The translations under genes and the position numbers were made by a program. Below, in pieces: positions 26,777-35,480 of a DNA stretch of 55,106 nt (positions are counted from its first letter, which is position 1; each line of letters opens with the position of its first letter). The notes below the pieces were generated by a model. It searched no databases. It worked only from the letters and a program-made list of their open reading frames with translations, and was not told the DNA's origin. The DNA lies in IMG/VR virus record IMGVR_UViG_3300040960_001677, positions 1-55,106 of that record; one strand, 5' to 3'. This DNA is from a virus.

Positions 26777-27476
26777 TTATTTTTCTTCCTACACCTGTAA
26801 AGTGTATAACTTTTAGTTTGTCATTTACTTGTTTATCTAATATCATATAATCAGTATTAAACTTTTGCATATACATTTTATTTAGCTTTAAATTTTCTTT
26901 ATAATCATCTGTGTATTTAGCAATCCATTCACTAGGTGTTTTAGTTAGTTTTGCCTTATGTTCTAATATCTTCCACTTGACATAATTTTGTTCACCATAA
27001 TACTTCTTATGTACGGTGCCTTCCTTATAGAAATGTAATTGCCAGTATTCAGGATTGAGTGCAAAATCATCCCATACAAATTTTAAACTACCTGATTTAA
27101 ACTTATAAAAACCACCATTGATACCTAGTTTATTTTCCCACCATTGGCCATATGTAACTAACTCGTTTTCTTTCACTGGATAATTAAGTAAATCATCTAT
27201 ATTATTAACAATAACTTGATCTATATCCATAATAATAATATCATCGCCTGGATTTTGATATGCAAATTGAGGGCTGAAAAATTTTAGTTTATGCCAATGT
27301 TTTACTATATTACTATTGTGATTGTAAGGTAAAACTAAATCTGCTTTGACATCTGTATCACTTAAACATACAAATTGAAAATCTACCGTTGAGTTTTTTC
27401 TTAAGCTATCGTGCAATCTAGTAATGTAATCTGGTGAATAGAAACCGTCAAAATATACTGTACATATTTTAAGCAT
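26757..27476 (-). CDS. GT-A-fold glycosyltransferase-like protein
   Basis: The 239-residue product begins LKICTVYFDGFYSPDYITRL and has a clear DxD in DDIIIMDIDQVIVNNID (D84 and D86), preceded by HWHKLKFFSPQFA, as in GT8-like transferases. GINGGFYKFKSGS fits the substrate loop of the same fold. The C-terminal part has KVIHFTGVGRK, resembling the HFxGxxKPW-type histidine motif near the end of GT8 enzymes. It overlaps both neighbours on the same strand. Donor and acceptor are unknown. Confidence 0.78.
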   Translation of the reverse strand: MLKICTVYFDGFYSPDYITRLHDSLRKNSTVDFQFVCLSDTDVKADLVLPYNHNSNIVKHWHKLKFFSPQFAYQNPGDDIIIMDIDQVIVNNIDDLLNYPVKENELVTYGQWWENKLGINGGFYKFKSGSLKFVWDDFALNPEYWQLHFYKEGTVHKKYYGEQNYVKWKILEHKAKLTKTPSEWIAKYTDDYKENLKLNKMYMQKFNTDYMILDKQVNDKLKVIHFTGVGRKINENYLL

Positions 27477-28332
27477 TTAATTTTTTCCAAACAATATCAA
27501 ATCTTTTATTAATTGTATGACACATTATAACTTCATCTGGTACCCAAAGTTGTTTAGAGAAAAAGAAATGCCATTTAGAATCTAACCATAATACAGGTAT
27601 ATTATTCTCCTTTAATTTAACTGAAAATAATGTTTCATTATCCCATCCAAAGTAGTGTGTTATTTTTTTCGGCCACATATCGTGTCCATTTTTTAAACTA
27701 CTCATTAAAGATAGATTGTTATCGAAATCATCAAAGTATTTTAATTTAACAATATGTTCTTTATTTGCCCCAATTATGCCTGTGTTTATGACATTATTAC
27801 GAGGACTTAAACCTTTTTCAAATAACATAGCTTGAGCGTTATAATATTTTGCTGTTGGACTTCTTATTGTTGTTGATGTTTCTGTAACCGATTCAATTTT
27901 TGATACCGCATCCGAATTATCTAATACTGCTATACCTTTTGTTAAATCCCAATGTTCAAAGAAATTTACAAATTTCATAGGAACAACGTCAAAATCTAAA
28001 TAGAGTATTTCGTCATAGTTTTTTGCTAACTCATACATCAAATGTATTTTATAAAAATTAATTACATTATAGGTTGTTAAGTATGGATACTTTGTTTGTA
28101 ATTTTTTTTGATAATTAATATAGTTTGAATCAAACTCAAACATTTTAAATTCAATATTATTAGCGAAAGCGTAAGCTTGTTTGCACGCCACTAAATCATC
28201 ATAATTATCTTTAAATTGACTTTTTGTTACATAGTTTATAGGAGGATCACCTTCTTTTAAAACATTTTTATCAAATATATCAAGCTCTTCTTTTGGAATG
28301 TCAATATACAAACTATAAATTACTCTTTTCAT
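27469..28332 (-). CDS. GT-A-fold glycosyltransferase-like protein
   Basis: The 287-residue product has the DxD motif in YDEILYLDFDVVPMKFVNF (D113 and D115), preceded by NVINFYKIHLMYELAKN, a helix typical before the DxD of capsular and LPS glycosyltransferases. NVINTGIIGANKEHI resembles the acceptor loop of this class, and MCHTINKRFD near the end provides a late histidine. It overlaps the methyltransferase gene by 4 bases and the next transferase gene by 8. It is the third DxD protein in a row, suggesting a multi-sugar product. Confidence 0.78.
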   Translation of the reverse strand: MKRVIYSLYIDIPKEELDIFDKNVLKEGDPPINYVTKSQFKDNYDDLVACKQAYAFANNIEFKMFEFDSNYINYQKKLQTKYPYLTTYNVINFYKIHLMYELAKNYDEILYLDFDVVPMKFVNFFEHWDLTKGIAVLDNSDAVSKIESVTETSTTIRSPTAKYYNAQAMLFEKGLSPRNNVINTGIIGANKEHIVKLKYFDDFDNNLSLMSSLKNGHDMWPKKITHYFGWDNETLFSVKLKENNIPVLWLDSKWHFFFSKQLWVPDEVIMCHTINKRFDIVWKKLNA

Positions 28333-28934
28333 TTAAACTTTCCTATCAGTAAAAATCTAATACCACGCTCATCTTTAATTTGATCTTCTATCATAACTTC
28401 AGCATTATCAGGTAATTGTTTTTTAAATTCTTCTATATTCTTAGCGCAATTAATATGACCTTCTATATCAAACATATTATTTGAGGTAAATGCAAAGTAT
28501 GGTTTGTTCTTTCTACATATCCATTCCCACATAGGCCATTCTTTCATAGGTGCCATATGCTCGCAAGATGTGTTTATAAAAAGATTAGCACTTCTATATT
28601 CATTTAGTTTTAAATCATCAAATATATCCTGACATCTAAATTGCACATTTTTATAATCATAGAACAATCTATTTGTAGCAATATTAATAACTTCTTTATC
28701 TTTATCAATAAGTGTAATTTTCTTTATATGTTTATAAGCAGGTACAAATATACTGCCATACCAACTACCCATAATTACAATTTCATCTATTTTAGCATTT
28801 AGCATTTCAACATATTCTATTATTGCTCCTTTTGCTCTAAATTGATTTACACTATATGAGTCTAGTATATCAGGATTATGCCTGCCTTCTTGTATTATTC
28901 TTTTAAATAAATCTAAATCTATTTTATCAATCAT
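28329..28934 (-). CDS. SAM-dependent methyltransferase, class I-like
   Basis: The 201-residue product shows a Rossmann-type SAM site: IDEIVIMGSWYGSIFVP (residues ~50-65) as motif I, then KKITLIDKDKEVINIA with an acidic end of strand two (D77/D79), and VQFRCQDIFDDL as the following acidic strand. ANLFINTSCEHMAPMKEWP fits motif IV. Its place between the carbamoyltransferase fusion and the glycosyltransferases suggests it methylates a sugar or the group being built. It overlaps each neighbour by 4 bases. Confidence 0.78.
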   Translation of the reverse strand: MIDKIDLDLFKRIIQEGRHNPDILDSYSVNQFRAKGAIIEYVEMLNAKIDEIVIMGSWYGSIFVPAYKHIKKITLIDKDKEVINIATNRLFYDYKNVQFRCQDIFDDLKLNEYRSANLFINTSCEHMAPMKEWPMWEWICRKNKPYFAFTSNNMFDIEGHINCAKNIEEFKKQLPDNAEVMIEDQIKDERGIRFLLIGKFK

Positions 28935-31804
28935 TTTCTTATTATATAATCATTAATAACTAACAAATCTAATGCTGTTTTTTTAAATGTTCTTATTGCT
29001 TGTTCAGGTGTTTCTACTATAGGTTCTTGGCAATTAAAACTTGTATTTAATAACATAGGTATACCTGTTATTTTGTAAAATTCATTTATGATATTGTAAA
29101 ACTTTTCATTAAATTTTTTATTAACTGTTTGTATTCTGGCTGTACCATCAACGTGTGTAATACCTGGCACTTTATCTGATTTAACTTTACATATTCTACT
29201 CATATATGGGCTAGGAAATTTTGTATCAAAATATTGTTTGTAATGTTCTTCTAATACAGCTGGTGCAAATGGTCTAAAGTCTTCTCTCATTTTAATTGTA
29301 CTATTAATAATATCTTTAATATCTGGATTACGTGGATCTGCAAGTATTGATCTATTACCTAATGCACGATTGCCACTTTCTGATTTGCCTTGAAACCATC
29401 CTACTATTTTACCATCAGCGATGGCCTGTGCTACTTCTTTGTAATCAACTTTTTCATTACCAATATAGTCATATTCTTTACCAGCAAATGTTTTTGATTT
29501 ATGTATATTATTGTTTAGTGTATAGTTAGCGTGTTGATATGTGCCTATTGACTGTCCTTCATCACCTACAGCTGGTGGTACAAATACGTTTTCATAATGT
29601 TTAGTAAATTCTTCATTCATATATCCGTTATAAGCAACACCACCTGCAATACAAAGATTATTGCAAGATTTTAATGGATAAACGTGTTCTTTTATTTTAT
29701 CTATAGTAAATTTTTGTAGGGTATATGCAAGGTCTTCGATACTATTTAATCTAATTTCTTTAAAGTGTTCTTGTTTTTTTTCGGTTATCTCACCTGCAAG
29801 TATTGTTTCAAATACATTATAATAATACTCACTATATTTTCCATATCCTACTTTACCCATAAGTTTACTTGCACCAAGTGTACCAAAGCCTGTTAAGTTT
29901 GACATATGATTCCATAGCCAACCAATAGGCAATTTATCAGATAAATCAATTAAGTTTTTATTTTTATCAAAAAACACACATCTATATTTTGATCCTATAC
30001 CATCAATTGCTAGTATATCTGATTGTTCAAAACCTGAATTAAGAAAGGCATATGCGGCGTGTGATTGATGGTGATCTATAAAGTAAAGATCATCTTTTAA
30101 ATAATAGTCCCATAGTTTCTTCGGGTCATAATCAAATATATCTTGTGGTAACTTATCTTTGCATTTTCTTATGCCGCCAAACGTATATGTAAATGCTAGA
30201 ATGCCATTTGTACCATCTCTTTTATTTGTATCCCAATATTCTTCAATAAACTCATCATTTAATCTGTAATCGCTAGAATTTAATATATCTGATTGATGAG
30301 CATATGCTTCAGCGTGATAAGGTAAATTATGTTTAAATCTAGTAAATCTTTCTCTTTGATTATGAAACACACCATCATAGGTATTGTGGTCGTGTAAATT
30401 AAGTGCTACGGAATATATTTTTTTCACTCTTTTTTCTCCATTATATTTTTTCAGTTCAGGATAGACATCAAATAAGCTTGCTTCCCATTTAGTGCCTTCA
30501 TAATATTTATCTATTTTTAAAAGATAGTCAATTGTATCCAAATAAGACAGGCCACCATTATCTTCTTTTAAAATATTTTGAATATCAGGAAAGTTTTCGT
30601 ACTTGTCTATAAGTACTTTCTTTAAATCATCTGGCAATACATTTGCACATAACTTTGCTGGTCCTCTTATATTAGACCAGTTAATTTGTTTAAATAGTTT
30701 TTTGTTTTCATCAAACCAGTTTATAAGTTCATAAAATCTTAATACACTTAAAAAAGATATTGTGCCATTTACATTTATTTGAACATTAGGATATTGCTTT
30801 ACCGTTTTTATATTTTTAACTATATCTTCCCAATTTGATCTACGCCTAATATATTCATCTGTTTTACCTATACCATCAAGTGATACCGTAAATTCAAATA
30901 ACTGAAAGTGTCTTATATAATCTGTAATCCTATATTTACCTTGTCCTAAAACAGACATATTAGTTTGAAATTTTAGTTTCATATGAGGAGCATGGCCTGT
31001 CTTTATAATTGCGTCAAGTAATTGATAAAATTGTTTCATAACTAGTGGTTCACCACCAATCAATTTAAGATTATAAATGTATGGTGCAAATTCAACTATC
31101 TGACCTATAATATCTTTTATCTGGCCTTTAAAAGGATTAAGTTTAACATCATTACCGTGTTTAAGAGTCCATACATTCATAACCGTTTGACCTTCTAATT
31201 CTTTTGAGTTCAATGTTGTAGTTCTTGTAGAAGAGTCGTAAGTGTGGCACATATAACAATCTAAATTACATTGATTACCAAATGCTTTTATTTGCACTTC
31301 AAAAATTCTATCTTTTATGTGACCTGTTTTTGTTTCTTTATAACGATTAACTGCCTTTCTTATACCTGCCCATATACCATCATCATTAGATTGTATCTTT
31401 AATGAGGCCTGTCGTCTGGATCTGCCATATTGTTTTTCTTGTTTAATACACGATACACACGATTTTTTTGTTAACTTTAAATCAGAGCCTGGTGTTGTCA
31501 TTTCTTTTCGTAATTGATTTAGTTTAGGATCATTTTCAAACCAATCTCTTATAGATGTATCTCTTATATTAGGACCAAATTCAGATGATCTAGCCCACGA
31601 GCATGGTGCATAATTACCTTGTATATCTGTAAATAATAATTGAAAGGGTGCACCACAGAAAAATATATCTTGGTCTTTAATACTTTTATCTAATTCATCT
31701 AATATACAATTTTTAAACCATTCAGATGTATCTAATTTTCCATTGCCCAAATACTGATCACCTGGTCCTCCTTTAGTCAGATGTTTAGGTAACTTTTTAC
31801 TCAT
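28931..31804 (-). CDS. Fusion: half-SPASM/radical SAM protein with C-terminal NodU/TobZ-type carbamoyltransferase
   Basis: This 957-residue chain joins two enzymes. Residues 1-~450 are paralogous to the 519-residue protein at 2963-4522: LTKGGPGD, C50, G63-x4-C68, C116-x2-C119, QYGRSRR, the radical SAM cluster C179-x3-C183-x2-C186 and KLIGGEPLV. Residues ~462-957 are a carbamoyltransferase. Visible landmarks are H578-H579-x2-H582 (HHQSHAA), IDGIGS at 600-605, AGGVAYN at 720-726, AVGDEGQSIG and GNRALGNRSILADPR at 811-825. Such enzymes use carbamoyl phosphate and ATP to carbamoylate a hydroxyl group, usually on a sugar. The join falls just after the point where the paralogue ends. The usual GPRALG is GNRALG here. 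I do not know a described enzyme with this architecture. Confidence 0.88.
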   Translation of the reverse strand: MSKKLPKHLTKGGPGDQYLGNGKLDTSEWFKNCILDELDKSIKDQDIFFCGAPFQLLFTDIQGNYAPCSWARSSEFGPNIRDTSIRDWFENDPKLNQLRKEMTTPGSDLKLTKKSCVSCIKQEKQYGRSRRQASLKIQSNDDGIWAGIRKAVNRYKETKTGHIKDRIFEVQIKAFGNQCNLDCYMCHTYDSSTRTTTLNSKELEGQTVMNVWTLKHGNDVKLNPFKGQIKDIIGQIVEFAPYIYNLKLIGGEPLVMKQFYQLLDAIIKTGHAPHMKLKFQTNMSVLGQGKYRITDYIRHFQLFEFTVSLDGIGKTDEYIRRRSNWEDIVKNIKTVKQYPNVQINVNGTISFLSVLRFYELINWFDENKKLFKQINWSNIRGPAKLCANVLPDDLKKVLIDKYENFPDIQNILKEDNGGLSYLDTIDYLLKIDKYYEGTKWEASLFDVYPELKKYNGEKRVKKIYSVALNLHDHNTYDGVFHNQRERFTRFKHNLPYHAEAYAHQSDILNSSDYRLNDEFIEEYWDTNKRDGTNGILAFTYTFGGIRKCKDKLPQDIFDYDPKKLWDYYLKDDLYFIDHHQSHAAYAFLNSGFEQSDILAIDGIGSKYRCVFFDKNKNLIDLSDKLPIGWLWNHMSNLTGFGTLGASKLMGKVGYGKYSEYYYNVFETILAGEITEKKQEHFKEIRLNSIEDLAYTLQKFTIDKIKEHVYPLKSCNNLCIAGGVAYNGYMNEEFTKHYENVFVPPAVGDEGQSIGTYQHANYTLNNNIHKSKTFAGKEYDYIGNEKVDYKEVAQAIADGKIVGWFQGKSESGNRALGNRSILADPRNPDIKDIINSTIKMREDFRPFAPAVLEEHYKQYFDTKFPSPYMSRICKVKSDKVPGITHVDGTARIQTVNKKFNEKFYNIINEFYKITGIPMLLNTSFNCQEPIVETPEQAIRTFKKTALDLLVINDYIIRK

Positions 31805-31810
31805 AAGTTT

Positions 31811-32497
31811 TTACTCGTCATCCTCAAATGAAAAGATGTCCTCAAAAGGTGGACAAGTATCTTTTTTTAAACTTTCTGGTTTCATATTTTGCCACTTATA
31901 CAATTCTGCTTTACCTATTGTTTGTATTAGATATGGTGTGTACTTAATAAACTTAAAATGATTTTCTTTTGTTCTCCATTTTTGTAAGTTTTTTGGAAAA
32001 CAAATATTATATGAAGTATCCCAACCTTTATCTAAAACAGCTCCTGTGATCGTTTTGGCAATCATTCCAACTTCTATAGCCCAACTTTCTCTTCCATGTG
32101 GTATAAACCATTCTTCACCCATTTCCCATCTAGTGCCTGTTTTTGCACATTGCTCTCTAGCAAACTGATTACCTGGAGCAACTCTTGGTGTGAATATTAA
32201 CGTCCAAGGTGCTGTTGCTATATGAAATAGATTAGGGTTTGCTTGATATGTAAATCCTTTTTTCTGTACATCACCATCAAAACTTATTTTATTGCCTTCA
32301 CATAGGTCATATAAAATTTTACTTCTTTCTGCATTTGGTCCTAACACATACGCTTTGTAAGGAAAGGCTTTTTGTTTTGATGTTGCTAATGGATATCCTA
32401 TTCTCAATATCTCCTCTATTTGTAATCTAGTAGGAATAATATCTTTTTTATAATGAACAACGTGGGCTCTTTTTTTTAATGAATCAGTTATACTCAT
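31811..32497 (-). CDS. Nitroreductase-like flavoprotein
   Basis: The 228-residue product starts with KKRAHVVHYKKDIIP and IEEILRIGYPLATSKQKA, laid out like the FMN-binding start of nitroreductases (basic segment, then SKQ). KAYVLGPNAER follows, and a later hydrophobic-alternating AIEVGMIAKTITGAVLDKG helix matches the central helix of the fold. The C-terminal half diverges from standard members. It parallels the nitroreductase at 254-1009, which also accompanies radical SAM genes. Substrate unknown; an alternative reading is a flavin-free relative of the fold. Confidence 0.68.
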   Translation of the reverse strand: MSITDSLKKRAHVVHYKKDIIPTRLQIEEILRIGYPLATSKQKAFPYKAYVLGPNAERSKILYDLCEGNKISFDGDVQKKGFTYQANPNLFHIATAPWTLIFTPRVAPGNQFAREQCAKTGTRWEMGEEWFIPHGRESWAIEVGMIAKTITGAVLDKGWDTSYNICFPKNLQKWRTKENHFKFIKYTPYLIQTIGKAELYKWQNMKPESLKKDTCPPFEDIFSFEDDE

Positions 32498-33342
32498 AAT
32501 ACCCTCGCATATTTTGATACTGGAAAATGACCTTTAGGTTCAACCCATTCCATACAATTTTTACAATAATTTTCATACTTAAATAATCTAAAATTCATCA
32601 TCTTGTCTATATTCTCCTGTGTTATGTCAAATGTTTTTGAATGTATAATATTATTAGCAAATTTCTTACTACAATGTACAATCTTTCTTGTTTCAAAGTT
32701 GATAACAGGCACCATAGGAAAAGCTGCACACATCTTACGATCTATTTCTGCAGCCTGAGTATGTACTGCCAATACATCATCTTTATTAGGTGTTCTACCA
32801 TTAAATGATTTCCACATTGTATTTTTGTGATCTAACTGTTTCATTTCTTCTGGAAAGTTATCTTTGTATTTAAAATAATTAGGTGTCTTTACGCATAGAT
32901 TGTAATTATTGTATTCATTTGGTTGTATGAAACCGTAAGGTGGTAGTAAATCTAAACTACCAAGTTTTTTAATTTCGTTTTCATAAAAATCTAATATATT
33001 ATGTTCAATATAAAGTATATCAGAATCTTTTAGTATATGTGGATATCTTTTACGTACAAAGGAGTTTGATAGTACTGAACATACGTGATTAGGTCTACTT
33101 TTAACTTCAGCAATAACATCATCTAAATTTTTAATTAGGCCTGGCTCACCACCTAGAAGACAAACACGTATCTTATAATTTTTTAAATAGTCTAGTGTTT
33201 GTTTTAGGAAATCCATATCAACTGTCAAGTTTCTCATTTCTAAAGTATAGCTTGTACAGTAATGGCAATCTTTATTACAAGACATAGACATAAAAAAATC
33301 TATGGCTAAATAGTTTTCTTGTATTTCTTTTAATGTTTTCAT
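32494..33342 (-). CDS. Radical SAM protein with C-terminal cysteine region
   Basis: The 282-residue product has C22-x3-C26-x2-C29 (SCNKDCHYC) and a LLGGEPGL strand with GGEP at 64-67, the SAM-binding element. The C-terminal third has further cysteines (a C in KMCAAFP, C in KIVHCSKKF, and YCKNC near the end) that could hold an auxiliary cluster, making it SPASM-like in a single chain. It differs in sequence from the split-pair family nearby. It overlaps both neighbours by 4 bases. Reaction unknown. Confidence 0.86.
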   Translation of the reverse strand: MKTLKEIQENYLAIDFFMSMSCNKDCHYCTSYTLEMRNLTVDMDFLKQTLDYLKNYKIRVCLLGGEPGLIKNLDDVIAEVKSRPNHVCSVLSNSFVRKRYPHILKDSDILYIEHNILDFYENEIKKLGSLDLLPPYGFIQPNEYNNYNLCVKTPNYFKYKDNFPEEMKQLDHKNTMWKSFNGRTPNKDDVLAVHTQAAEIDRKMCAAFPMVPVINFETRKIVHCSKKFANNIIHSKTFDITQENIDKMMNFRLFKYENYCKNCMEWVEPKGHFPVSKYARVL

Positions 33343-33656
33343 ATTGTAAACTTATCAAAAAAGAATTTATTTAATGCTACTAATAGTTTTTGTTTGGCTT
33401 GATCTTTGAAATTTAATTCTTCAAATATATAATCTGGCCTTTCGTAGGCCTTTTCTATTATATAATGATAGATGTCCTCAATGTCATCTGCTATCAAAGA
33501 CTTATCAAGCACTATATCATTACCAAAAATATATTTCATTTTTTTAATTAACTCTAAAAGTCTAAAAGGTATTTTATCTGTTATGTCAATCATATTATTG
33601 TTACTATCAAAATAACAGAAAGTTTTAAAAGATGGACTAATTATTATTTCATTCAT
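33339..33656 (-). CDS. Small protein of unknown function in the island operon
   Basis: The 105-residue product begins with short strands, contains CYFDSNNNMIDITDKIP at residues ~14-30, and continues with helices. That segment resembles residues ~609-626 of the carbamoyltransferase part of the neighbouring fusion (FFDKNKNLIDLSDKLP), which may be chance or a shared element. No catalytic motif is seen. It is coupled by 4-base overlaps to the aminotransferase upstream and the radical SAM gene downstream. Confidence 0.65.
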   Translation of the reverse strand: MNEIIISPSFKTFCYFDSNNNMIDITDKIPFRLLELIKKMKYIFGNDIVLDKSLIADDIEDIYHYIIEKAYERPDYIFEELNFKDQAKQKLLVALNKFFFDKFTI

Positions 33657-34705
33657 ACTGTTGCCATAATTATATTACAAGTATTATCTATTTCATCATT
33701 TGTTAAATATGGATGAATAGGTAATGTTAGTATTGTATCACATATTTGTTGACTATTCAAGCAGCTATCTTTTCTATGTATAATAGAATTATACATTACA
33801 TTTTCCGATATAGGATTAGGATAGTGTACAGCTGCACCTAGTCTTTTCTTTAAGGTTTCTCTTATTTCTTTATTTTTAACTCTAATAACATATTTGTGAT
33901 AACAATGATTAACACCTTCATCAATTTTTTGAAGGGTAACTATATCTTTTAAATTATTATCATATCTTTTAGCTATTCTAAATCTCTTATCTTGCCATTC
34001 GTGCATTTTGTCTATTCTAAAATTAATAAATTCAGCATTGATTGCTAACATTTTAGAGTTAAATCCTAATACTTCATTATTACCGTGTCTTCTTAATTTT
34101 CTAATAAAGTCTGCTTGAGTTTTGTTGTCTAATAAAACAGCACCACCACCTGCAATCCCAGCAACAGGCTTATTTGCGTTAAAACTTAATGTTGCAATGT
34201 CACCATATGTTCCTGCATATTGACCATTTCTGTTTGCACCAAATGATTGACAAGCATCCTCTATTAGTTTTATATTTTTTTCTTCACAAAAGTTTTGTAT
34301 TTCTGTCATATCAGATATGTTGCCAAACAGGTGTGGGTACACTATTGCCTTTACTTTATCAGAATACATACGTTTAATACTATCAATTGACATATGATAA
34401 GTTTCTAAATCAACATCACAAAATACAGGTGTTGCACCTACCATCGTTATACAAGAGGCTGTAGATATCCAAGAAAAGTTTGTAGTCATTATCTCATCGC
34501 CAGGTCCTAGATTAAGTGCCATTAGAGCAAAACGTAGAGCGTCTGTGCCACTAGCACACGTTACAGCATATTTTCTATTAATAATTTTTAAAATATGTTT
34601 TTCTAAAAATTCAACGTTTCTTTCGTTTTCTTTTTGCATAACATTATCAAAAAGCTTTAAGTATTCATCTTTGTTTGCTATATAATCTTTATACCAACTA
34701 TCCAT
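33653..34705 (-). CDS. DegT/DnrJ/EryC1/StrS-type PLP aminotransferase of sugar biosynthesis
   Basis: The 350-residue product is a full-length member of the sugar aminotransferase family. Visible landmarks are CASGTDALRFALMAL, GPGDEIMTTNFSWISTA, the PLP-pyridine aspartate D150 in LIEDACQSFGA, and the catalytic lysine K179 in LSFNANKPVAGIAGGGAV. C-terminal HCYHKYVIRVKN and VHYPNPI are also typical. The family transfers an amino group from glutamate to a keto-sugar nucleotide, or dehydrates in some cases. With the epimerase at 25013 it argues for an unusual amino sugar as product or intermediate. It overlaps both neighbours. Confidence 0.9.
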   Translation of the reverse strand: MDSWYKDYIANKDEYLKLFDNVMQKENERNVEFLEKHILKIINRKYAVTCASGTDALRFALMALNLGPGDEIMTTNFSWISTASCITMVGATPVFCDVDLETYHMSIDSIKRMYSDKVKAIVYPHLFGNISDMTEIQNFCEEKNIKLIEDACQSFGANRNGQYAGTYGDIATLSFNANKPVAGIAGGGAVLLDNKTQADFIRKLRRHGNNEVLGFNSKMLAINAEFINFRIDKMHEWQDKRFRIAKRYDNNLKDIVTLQKIDEGVNHCYHKYVIRVKNKEIRETLKKRLGAAVHYPNPISENVMYNSIIHRKDSCLNSQQICDTILTLPIHPYLTNDEIDNTCNIIMATV

Positions 34706-35480
34706 TATCTTTACCTATTATGTTATAATCTTTTAATAACTTATTTATTTTATTACTAATAGCTATATGTCCTAGTTTATTTGGGTGATTGTCAATTACG
34801 GATACTCTTTGTGGTGATTTTTTATTTTCCCATAGATCAAGTTTATCTTTAAATCTCCATCCTCCAAGTTTTTGTACAGGAGGCCATCCCATAAATTTAG
34901 ATGTATCTAATTTGTTTTCATAGTCCATTATAGATTTTAATATAATTGATTCGTCTTTTGTTTTATTTCCTGGATATTTACTTTGAGTATTAGGATCCGC
35001 TCCAAAATGAACATCATTTTGACTTGGCTTAATACCTTCTAAATAATGTTCAAAAAGTTCTATCATTTGAAATTGAACATAAGGTATATTATATCTCTCA
35101 CATAGTATTTGAAAATCTAAATAATGTCCTAAAGACTTTTCAACCCACCACGGTAGGTTACCATGTGTATCAATTCTCAAATTTTTCCAATTTGACCTCA
35201 TAATAGTATCTTCTTTATAATCCTTTCTTGGAGCTTGTGACCAAGCAGCAATAACTAAACCAATTTGACTTTTATCGTCTATCTTAACTATTTCATCTCG
35301 TAAAGTCGTATAGATAAATTCATTGCCTTGTCCCGACCTAGCCATGTTGATAACTTTCATACCTAATTTTTCTGATAATAATTCAGGCCATTTTTTGTAA
35401 CTAAAATCCATATCTGGATGAGATATAGAATCAAAGTCATCTGTTGTATTACTATCGCCACTAACTATCAGATACTTCAT
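34698..35480 (-). CDS. SGNH/GDSL-type hydrolase, first of a tandem pair in coordinates
   Basis: From the ATG at 35480 the product is 260 residues and starts MKYLIVSGDSNT, with the block I serine at S10. MARSGQGNEFIY fits block II, and DNHPNKLGHIA near the C-terminus supplies the block V aspartate-histidine pair. SGNH enzymes add or remove acyl or acetyl groups on sugars. An in-frame ATG at 35495 would add five residues; the later start is preferred since it aligns with the paralogue and has AAGAG upstream. The gene is a diverged duplicate of 35461-36207, which it overlaps. Confidence 0.78.
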   Translation of the reverse strand: MKYLIVSGDSNTTDDFDSISHPDMDFSYKKWPELLSEKLGMKVINMARSGQGNEFIYTTLRDEIVKIDDKSQIGLVIAAWSQAPRKDYKEDTIMRSNWKNLRIDTHGNLPWWVEKSLGHYLDFQILCERYNIPYVQFQMIELFEHYLEGIKPSQNDVHFGADPNTQSKYPGNKTKDESIILKSIMDYENKLDTSKFMGWPPVQKLGGWRFKDKLDLWENKKSPQRVSVIDNHPNKLGHIAISNKINKLLKDYNIIGKDNG

